From Desulfobacterales bacterium (GTDB lineage: Bacteria > Desulfobacterota > Desulfobacteria > Desulfobacterales > C00003106), in contig JAUVFC010000125.1 in the NCBI GenBank assembly GCA_030594505.1, forward strand, positions 1-5,727: a DNA stretch of 5,727 nucleotides. Reading direction: 5' to 3'. This document shows, piece after piece, positions 1-4,796 of this stretch. The first letter of the stretch is position 1, and each line of letters opens with the position of its first letter. The position numbers were made by a program, and so were the translations under genes. The notes below the pieces were generated by a model, which did not search any database, was not told where the DNA came from, and saw only the letters and a program-made list of their open reading frames with translations.

Positions 1-1165
1 AATAGGCATATATTAACTTGGCGCCGTGCTTAATGATGCCCCCATATTCCTGAGCCGTTCCCGGCAGAAAACCGGGCACATCGCAAAAGGTGATCAACGG
101 AATGTTAAAACAATCGCAGAACCTTACAAACCTTGCGCCTTTTACCGACGCGTTAATGTCAAGACATCCGGCAAAAGCCGCTGGTTGGTTGGCAACGATG
201 CCCACCGTCATACCGTTGAGACGGGCGAAACCGATTATGATGTTGGGAGCGTAGCGGGCCTGGACCTCGAAAAAATGGTGGTTGTCCACCACGGAGTGGA
301 CGATTTGTCGGATGTCATAAGGGAGCTTCGGGCTGTCGGGGATCACCTCTCGCAGGCCCATGTCAATTCTATTCGGATCATCCGTGGGCGCTACAGAAGG
401 GGGCTTCTCCTGGTAGTTTTGTGGCAGGAAGCTTAACAGGTGGCGAATCATGGACAGGACTTCCTGGTCGTTTTTCCCTGAAAAATGGGCCACCCCGCTG
501 GTGGCGTTGTGGGTCATGGCGCCCCCCAGTTTTTCAGGGGTCACTTCTTCGTGGGTGACGGTTTTGATGACTTGAGGGCCTGTAATAAACATGTAGCTCG
601 TGTTTTCCACCATGAAAATATAATCCGTAAGGGCCGGAGAATAGACGGCCCCACCTGCACAGGGTCCCATAATTGCCGTAATCTGCGGGATTACCCCGGA
701 TGCGAGAACGTTTCGCATAAAGATATCACCGTATCCGGCAAGGCTTGTTACTCCCTCCTGGATTCGCGCTCCTCCGGAATCGTTTAGTCCGATACACGGA
801 ATGCCGGCTTTTCGGGCCATGTCCATGATTTTACAAATTTTTTCACTCACCGTGAGGCTTAATGATCCTCCTAACACGGTAAAATCCTGGGCAAAAACAT
901 AGACGGGCCTTCCGTCGATAGTACCGTAACCGGTCACCACTCCGTCTCCGGGGAAACGCTGTTTGTCTAATCCAAAATCGGTGCTCTGGTGTAAGACGAA
1001 TTTATCAAATTCCTCAAATGTTCCTTCGTCAAGGAAGTAGTTGATTCGTTCTCGTGCCGTCCACTTCCCCTTTTTGTGCTGTGTCTCGATTCTTGCCTCG
1101 CCGCCCCCGAGTTCTGCTTCTGTGTTTTTTTCAGCGAGAGCCTGAATCTTTTCATCAACTGACAT
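1..1165 (-). CDS. Acyl-CoA carboxyltransferase (propionyl-CoA carboxylase beta / methylmalonyl-CoA decarboxylase alpha type), C-terminus cut off by window edge
   Basis: The reading frame is open from an ATG at 1163-1165 to the left edge, giving 388 residues of a family usually a little over 500 long. It would transfer carboxyl groups between biotin on the carrier protein and propionyl-CoA/methylmalonyl-CoA in the cytosol. Seen: a KGKWTARERI segment near residues 33-41; the N-half oxyanion-hole motifs DSGGARIQEG (129-138) and GPCAGGAVYSPAL (167-179); FITGPQVIK (193-201); and the start of the C-half crotonase-like domain, with DVPGFLPGTAQEYGGI (362-377) and HGAKL (380-384). The later C-half segment that helps set acyl-chain preference is outside. 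The start is fixed by AGGAGG five bases upstream. The biotin carrier gene lies just upstream on the same strand. No frameshift is seen. Family assignment is firm; whether it is a carboxylase subunit (needing a biotin carboxylase) or a sodium-pumping decarboxylase subunit (needing a membrane beta subunit) cannot be decided here. Confidence 0.93.
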   Translation of the reverse strand, partial: MSVDEKIQALAEKNTEAELGGGEARIETQHKKGKWTARERINYFLDEGTFEEFDKFVLHQSTDFGLDKQRFPGDGVVTGYGTIDGRPVYVFAQDFTVLGGSLSLTVSEKICKIMDMARKAGIPCIGLNDSGGARIQEGVTSLAGYGDIFMRNVLASGVIPQITAIMGPCAGGAVYSPALTDYIFMVENTSYMFITGPQVIKTVTHEEVTPEKLGGAMTHNATSGVAHFSGKNDQEVLSMIRHLLSFLPQNYQEKPPSVAPTDDPNRIDMGLREVIPDSPKLPYDIRQIVHSVVDNHHFFEVQARYAPNIIIGFARLNGMTVGIVANQPAAFAGCLDINASVKGARFVRFCDCFNIPLITFCDVPGFLPGTAQEYGGIIKHGAKLIYAY

Positions 1166-1170
1166 TGTAA

Positions 1171-1176
1171 CCTCCT
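1171..1176 (-). promoter_or_regulatory. Strong ribosome binding site of the carboxyltransferase gene
   Basis: A perfect AGGAGG on the minus strand sits five bases before the ATG at 1165. It decides the start and is clearly stronger than the sites of the other genes here. It lies just downstream of the imperfect palindrome at 1184-1272, so this cistron can be translated independently of the upstream biotin carrier gene. Confidence 0.85.
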
Positions 1177-1183
1177 AAATTAG

Positions 1184-1272
1184 GGAATTCAGGAATTGTG
1201 GAATTTAGGGATTCAGGAATTAGTGGAAGTCCCTTTAATTTCTCAATTCCTCAATTCGCAATTCCCGAATTC
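1184..1272. repeat. Imperfect palindrome built from degenerate octamers (GGAATTNN)
   Basis: This fills most of the 115-bp gap between the biotin carrier gene and the carboxyltransferase gene. On the plus strand five octamers follow without gaps at 1184-1223: GGAATTCA, GGAATTGT, GGAATTTA, GGGATTCA, GGAATTAG. The second arm at about 1235-1272 has complementary units with AATT at 1237, 1245, 1253, 1260 and 1268. The arms are imperfect inverted copies of each other, so the transcript could fold into a long interrupted hairpin with a short centre around 1224-1234. There is no T-tract typical of an intrinsic terminator on the minus strand. A role in mRNA processing or stability between the two cistrons is possible but is inference. 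Confidence 0.75.
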
Positions 1273-1280
1273 TTTTCGTA

Positions 1281-1763
1281 TCATTCTATTTCAAGTAGTA
1301 TTTCACCGGTAGCGACACTATCCCCCTTTTTTACCGCAACATTCTTCACAATCCCGCCAACAGGAGAGGGGATCTCATTTTCCATCTTCATGGCCTCCAT
1401 TTTCAGTACCATGGCTCCTTGTTCGACACTGTCTCCAACCTTTACCATGACATCAAGGATCAGTCCGGGCATTGGTGCGGTAATCGCTCCCCCACCTCCG
1501 GTAGAAACAACAGGCTTAGCGCTGGGAGGAGGCGTAGCGGGGGTATCAGGTTTTGAGGGGCTTGGTGTTGGCGTTGTCTTCATCCCCGATCTTTGTGCGT
1601 AGGGCTTTCGGGCAAAGGCCGGCGGTGGCATTCGAAGATCCATGCCGCTCACGTCCACATCATACTGTTTGCCGTCTACGACAACCGACGCGTGTGTTCC
1701 CTCGAATTGTTCAACTTTTACCTTATAGGCTTTGCCTTCTATTGTGATTTCGAATTCCTTCAT
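1281..1763 (-). CDS. Biotin carboxyl carrier protein of an acyl-CoA carboxylase/decarboxylase or transcarboxylase-type complex
   Basis: This 160-residue protein carries biotin between the carboxylation or decarboxylation site and the carboxyltransferase. Seen: an N-terminal beta-rich segment (residues 1-45) with the pattern found ahead of biotinyl domains in this class; a Pro/Thr/Ser/Ala-rich flexible linker (about 62-88); a short Gly run (89-92); and a complete C-terminal biotinyl domain (about 93-160) with EAMKM at 123-127, making Lys126 the biotinylation site (codon 1386-1388). APMPGLI and the mirrored PSPVGGIV are the usual hairpin partners. The length and layout match the gamma or 1.3S-type small carriers rather than a fatty-acid AccB. 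The ATG follows the upstream stop codon after three bases (TAA CAC ATG), with GGAG at 1775-1778 inside the upstream gene, so translation is probably coupled. The carboxyltransferase gene follows. Confidence 0.94.
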   Translation of the reverse strand: MKEFEITIEGKAYKVKVEQFEGTHASVVVDGKQYDVDVSGMDLRMPPPAFARKPYAQRSGMKTTPTPSPSKPDTPATPPPSAKPVVSTGGGGAITAPMPGLILDVMVKVGDSVEQGAMVLKMEAMKMENEIPSPVGGIVKNVAVKKGDSVATGEILLEIE

Positions 1764-1766
1764 GTG

Positions 1767-3596
1767 TTAGATATCTCCATTTTTCTGCATCTTTGCCAGA
1801 TTTTCGAACTTCATATCCACACCAAGAACCCCTGTGATCTCGTCATTCTTATCGCTGATAGGACCCGATACCGTGATACACAGCTTGCCCGTATACTTGG
1901 AAGTGTAAAAATCGGTTACAAATACTTCTCCCGTCGCAATGGGTCGTGAAAACCACGGACGGTCTGAAAGGTCTTCACCGATAACCGCTGTTTTGTATTT
2001 TGCCTTATCGGTCACATGGGTAATATTGTGCGTGATACGACGACCTTCCTGGTCGGTAATGTATATATATTGGATAAACGGACTGTCCTCCAAAAATTTT
2101 TTTAAAATCGGTTCCTGCTTTTTCGGTTTCATTGACCGTATACCGGGAAGCTGAATCAGATCTTCTACAAGATGGGCGGCAAGATCATATGCCTTGGCTT
2201 TCAATTCGTCGAATTCCGAGTGGAAGTAATCGGGCAGGTACTTGTGAGCCCACTTTGTCAGTTCCTCTTTTGAAACGGAGGTGGTCCGCCCGTCTTCATA
2301 TTGGGACATGATCACCTTGTGTATCTTTATGATTCCCGGATGACGCTTATCGACCTTTTCGCCGGCGGCGAGCTTCAGTTTTGTATTGATCCAGTGTGCT
2401 ATGCCGGCCGTGCCTGATTTGTCTGTTATAATGACCTGTACCGGGCGGTTTAAGATCTTTTTCGTATCAAAAATATTATAAATTTCTTCGTTCTTGATCA
2501 GCCCGTCCGCATGAATGCCCGCGCTGGTTGCGTTAAAATCAGATCCTACAAAAGGATAGTTCGGGGGGACCTGATAAGATAGTTCGTTTTTAAAATACTC
2601 GGCCATTTCCGTGATAACCGTGGTGTCAATGCCATTAGTCTCTCCGGTGAGCGCTATGCATTCCATAATGACAGCTTCAATAGGGGTATTCCCGGTTCGT
2701 TCTCCAAATCCGAGGAGTGTTCCGTTGATAGCGCCGCATCCATACAACCATGAAGTGGTGGCGTTGATGACTACTTTATGAAAGTCATTGTGGCCATGCC
2801 ATTCTAAAAGGTGGCCGGGTACTCCGGCATCTTCGATCAGCGCTCTTACCAGTTTCGGTACACTCCGTGGGAGGGCAGCCCCCGGATAGGTGATTCCAAA
2901 GCCGAGTGTGTCGCACATCCGAATTTTTACGTCTATCCCTGTCTCTTCTCGCAGTTTCATCAGCTCAATAGCAAAAGGTACGCAAAATCCGTAAATATCC
3001 GCCCGGGTGATATCCTCAAAGTGGCATCTCGGCACAATCCCCATAGCAAGGGCCTTTTTCACAATCTTCAGATAAGCCGCCATTGCCTTTTTTCTGGTTG
3101 TATTCAACTTATAAAAGATGTGGTAGTCCGAGACTGATGTGAGTATGCCGGTCTCTTTGAGCCCCATCTCTTTAACTAATGTGAGGTCCTTATCATTGGC
3201 CCGGATCCATCCCGTGATTTCCGGATATCTGTACCCCTTTTCAAGACATTTCGTGACAGCTTCTTTATCCTTTTTGCTGTAAAGAAAAAATTCGCTTTGA
3301 CGTATAACACCGTTGGGTCCTCCCATGCGGTGGAGGATATCAAAGATATGGACGATCTGGTCTACCGTATAAGGAGGCCGTGCCTGCTGACCATCTCTGA
3401 ATGTGGAGTCAGTGATAAGAAAATCCTTTGCCGGATCAGGCGCAATCAGCTTAAAATCAAAATCGATCCGGCTGACAGTATCATACGGAAAGACATCTCT
3501 CTGGACGTTCGGTTCATCTATTTCGCAGATCTGATGCTTCCAGAATTTGGAGTGTTCATGTACCAGGACACGTCTGTTTTTGTCCCATTTCGCCAT
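1767..3596 (-). CDS. Re-citrate synthase-like HMGL-family enzyme fused to a C-terminal Cache/PDC-like sensor domain
   Basis: The 609-residue frame is uninterrupted. Residues about 25-455 match, from memory, the clostridial Re-citrate synthase group (related to homocitrate and isopropylmalate synthases), which condenses acetyl-CoA with oxaloacetate using a divalent metal. Seen: TDSTFRDGQQARPPYT (62-77) with the RDG metal-site motif; PRCHFEDITRAD (189-200); CDTLGFG (228-234); LEWHGHNDFHK (264-274) with probable metal ligands H267 and H269; GFGERTGNTP (296-305); and AGIHADGL (359-366). It lacks the MKD-type carboxylated-lysine site of pyruvate carboxylase or transcarboxylase 5S proteins. No LeuA-type regulatory domain is seen. 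Instead, after a helical stretch (460-500), residues about 500-603 look like a Cache/PDC fold: YIYITDQEG, DRPWF (545-549), TVSGPI (575-580) and GVLGVD (589-594). There is no signal peptide or membrane segment, so it is cytosolic. The start has a GAGGGA at 3608-3613, unusually far (11 bases) upstream; the next Met is residue 91, too late. The biotin carrier gene follows after three bases. Exact substrate is inferred. Confidence 0.85.
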   Translation of the reverse strand: MAKWDKNRRVLVHEHSKFWKHQICEIDEPNVQRDVFPYDTVSRIDFDFKLIAPDPAKDFLITDSTFRDGQQARPPYTVDQIVHIFDILHRMGGPNGVIRQSEFFLYSKKDKEAVTKCLEKGYRYPEITGWIRANDKDLTLVKEMGLKETGILTSVSDYHIFYKLNTTRKKAMAAYLKIVKKALAMGIVPRCHFEDITRADIYGFCVPFAIELMKLREETGIDVKIRMCDTLGFGITYPGAALPRSVPKLVRALIEDAGVPGHLLEWHGHNDFHKVVINATTSWLYGCGAINGTLLGFGERTGNTPIEAVIMECIALTGETNGIDTTVITEMAEYFKNELSYQVPPNYPFVGSDFNATSAGIHADGLIKNEEIYNIFDTKKILNRPVQVIITDKSGTAGIAHWINTKLKLAAGEKVDKRHPGIIKIHKVIMSQYEDGRTTSVSKEELTKWAHKYLPDYFHSEFDELKAKAYDLAAHLVEDLIQLPGIRSMKPKKQEPILKKFLEDSPFIQYIYITDQEGRRITHNITHVTDKAKYKTAVIGEDLSDRPWFSRPIATGEVFVTDFYTSKYTGKLCITVSGPISDKNDEITGVLGVDMKFENLAKMQKNGDI

Positions 3597-3625
3597 AGTT
3601 TGGATAGTCCCTCTTTTAAATTGAC

Positions 3626-3660
3626 GATTTTCGATTGAAGATTGAAGATTGATGATTTTT
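3626..3660. repeat. Five tandem degenerate heptamers (GATTNNN)
   Basis: On the plus strand five gapless 7-base units are read: GATTTTC, GATTGAA, GATTGAA, GATTGAT, GATTTTT. The GATT core is constant and the last three bases vary. The array lies in the presumed 5' untranslated region of the citrate synthase-like gene, 30 bases before its start codon. Function unknown. Confidence 0.75.
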
Positions 3661-3770
3661 CTCGGGCTGCAAAGCTGCTCCCACTAGTTGGTTCAAATGA
3701 TGGTTAAGGTTGTTAGGTTCAAGGTATATCTACCATAACAGCCGAAAAGTTCAAGCCTAAAGTTCATCAA

Positions 3771-3811
3771 TAAAAAAGGCTGTCCAAAATACAATTTTGA
3801 ACAGCCTTTTT
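3771..3811 (-). terminator. Intrinsic terminator downstream of porB
   Basis: An 18-base arm at 3773-3790 and its partner at 3794-3811 form a hairpin with a three-base loop. The core is GGCTGTTCAAAAT paired with ATTTTGGACAGCC as read on the minus strand, followed there by six T residues (3777-3772). On the minus strand the single imperfect position is a G-U wobble, whereas on the plus strand it is a C-A mismatch, so the structure is better suited to minus-strand transcripts, matching the porAB direction. It begins about 38 bases after the porB stop codon. The A-run before the arm means it could also act weakly on the other strand. Confidence 0.9.
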
Positions 3812-3850
3812 CTCTATTCTCTGATCTCTACTCTCTGTCCTCTATTATCT
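3809..3850. repeat. Tandem degenerate heptamers (NNNCTCT) abutting the porB stop codon
   Basis: CTCT occurs at exact 7-base spacing at 3812, 3819, 3826, 3833 and 3840 on the plus strand, giving the units TTTCTCT, ATTCTCT, GATCTCT, ACTCTCT and GTCCTCT. A decayed sixth unit, ATTATCT (3844-3850), runs into the porB stop codon (3849-3851). On the transcribed strand it is a run of AGAG words between the stop codon and the terminator hairpin. Function unknown. Confidence 0.7.
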
Positions 3851-4796
3851 ACGCTCCCGCTTTTTTGAGCAGCGCTTTATATTCCTCATTCACGCGCTTC
3901 TGAATGGCCGATACGGTGTTGTTATCCAGGTGACGAAAGCGTCTCTGGGTTTTGAGATACTCTGTGATCGGCTTTGGCTTTTTGATCTCTTTGGATATGA
4001 TGGTCTTGCCGTCGATTACCTCATAGAGAGGAAACACCTTTGTCTGGACAGCGAGGCGGCTGGTCAGGATAGCGCTATCTCCCCTGGATCCCCAACCAGT
4101 GGGGCAGGGTGACAAGATGTGAACATAAGCCGGTCCTTTAACCATGGATGCCTTTTTAACTTTGTTCATAAGATCGATATGATACGCAACTGTTGCTGTT
4201 GCCACATACGGTATATTGTGCGCTTCAGCAATAGCAGGGACGTTCTTTTTCCATGTATACTGGCCGATGCTCAATTCTCCGGGAGGTGAAGTAGTGGTCA
4301 TGGCGCCGTACGGGGTACAACCGGAACGTTGGACACCGGTGTTCATATACGCTTCGTTATCAAAACAAAGGTATGTAAAGTCGTGTCCCCGTTCAAAGGC
4401 GCCTGAAAGCGACTGAAGACCGATATCCGCGGGAGCGCCGTCACCACCCAGGGCCACGATATTAGGCCGCTTTTTAGGAAGTTTTCCTTTGCGCATCATT
4501 GCCTTCCGTGCTGCTTCGATTCCTGTTGCCACAGCAGAGGCGTTTTCAAATGCCACATGTATCCACGGAATTCTCCAGGCAGTCTGCGGAAAGGAGGATG
4601 TTATGATTTCCATACACCCGGTTGCGCTCGCCACGATGGTATCATTTCCGAGGGCTTTCATGGCAAGGCGCAGAGCTAAAACCTCCCCGCATCCTTGACA
4701 GGCCCTGTGTCCATAGGCGAGTGGCTCCACCTTGGGTAATGTTTTTTGGGTAAACGCTTTAAAATTTTTCAGGTCTTTGGCTGCATTATTACTCAT
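3849..4796 (-). CDS. porB: Pyruvate:ferredoxin oxidoreductase, beta subunit (thiamine diphosphate and proximal 4Fe-4S cluster)
   Basis: This 315-residue cytosolic subunit binds thiamine diphosphate and the cluster next to it, catalysing oxidative decarboxylation of pyruvate to acetyl-CoA with ferredoxin, or the reverse. Seen: CQGCGE (33-38) and GCMEI (60-64), whose Cys33, Cys36 and Cys61 have the same relative spacing as three ligands of the proximal cluster in known enzymes; Cys231 in SPCPTGWG is the expected fourth. The diphosphate/Mg motif starts at GGDGAPADIG (117-126) and ends at DNEAYMNTG (146-154), which is highly typical of pyruvate enzymes. The length is normal for a four-subunit type. 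Its ATG overlaps the porA stop codon (ATGA), with a GAGG-containing site a few bases upstream inside porA, so translation is coupled. A terminator follows. A related 2-oxoacid substrate cannot be fully excluded, but pyruvate is most likely. Confidence 0.95.
   Translation of the reverse strand: MSNNAAKDLKNFKAFTQKTLPKVEPLAYGHRACQGCGEVLALRLAMKALGNDTIVASATGCMEIITSSFPQTAWRIPWIHVAFENASAVATGIEAARKAMMRKGKLPKKRPNIVALGGDGAPADIGLQSLSGAFERGHDFTYLCFDNEAYMNTGVQRSGCTPYGAMTTTSPPGELSIGQYTWKKNVPAIAEAHNIPYVATATVAYHIDLMNKVKKASMVKGPAYVHILSPCPTGWGSRGDSAILTSRLAVQTKVFPLYEVIDGKTIISKEIKKPKPITEYLKTQRRFRHLDNNTVSAIQKRVNEEYKALLKKAGA

Larger units (their letters stand above)
3597..3848. other. Intergenic region between porB and the citrate synthase-like gene
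   Basis: This 252-bp gap holds no gene. From right to left it contains a heptamer array against the porB stop codon, an intrinsic terminator, a stretch with repeated GTTCAA words (3691, 3717, 3749), a short REP-like G/C-rich element (3664-3682) and a second heptamer array (3626-3660), then the weak ribosome binding site of the next gene. Because a terminator precedes it, a promoter for the downstream cluster should lie between about 3600 and 3770 on the minus strand. I could not find a -35/-10 pair good enough to report. Confidence 0.7.

Noticed and set aside
26..787. Plus-strand open frames opposite the carboxyltransferase gene
   Set aside because: They lie fully inside the minus-strand carboxyltransferase frame, which carries unmistakable family motifs; the plus-strand products show no recognisable domain.
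967..1158. Minus-strand 63-residue frame near the start of the carboxyltransferase gene
   Set aside because: It is a different frame of the same DNA as the carboxyltransferase N-terminus, begins a few bases after that start, and has no ribosome binding site or recognisable content of its own.
1184..1272. The octamer palindrome as an intrinsic terminator after the biotin carrier gene
   Set aside because: The hairpin is A/T-rich and interrupted, and no T-run follows on the transcribed strand; the carboxyltransferase gene immediately downstream is functionally linked to the carrier.
1198..1949. Plus-strand frames across the repeat region and the biotin carrier gene
   Set aside because: They are antisense to the biotin carrier protein with its EAMKM site or to the 3' end of the citrate synthase-like gene; the first begins inside the octamer repeat.
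1767..3596. Transcarboxylase 5S / oxaloacetate decarboxylase alpha subunit
   Set aside because: Although its neighbours fit a transcarboxylase, the protein has the STFRDGQQ, HGHND and CDTLGFG pattern of condensing enzymes and lacks the carboxylated-lysine motif of biotin-dependent carboxyltransferases.
3720..3770. A sigma-70-type promoter (TTGAAC with TAGATA or TATGGT) for the citrate synthase-like cluster
   Set aside because: No combination has both boxes close to consensus at 16-18 base spacing; the matches are no better than expected in A/T-rich spacer DNA.
3626..3850. CRISPR array
   Set aside because: The repeat units are only 7 bases long with 3-base variable parts, far below CRISPR repeat and spacer lengths, and no cas gene is present.
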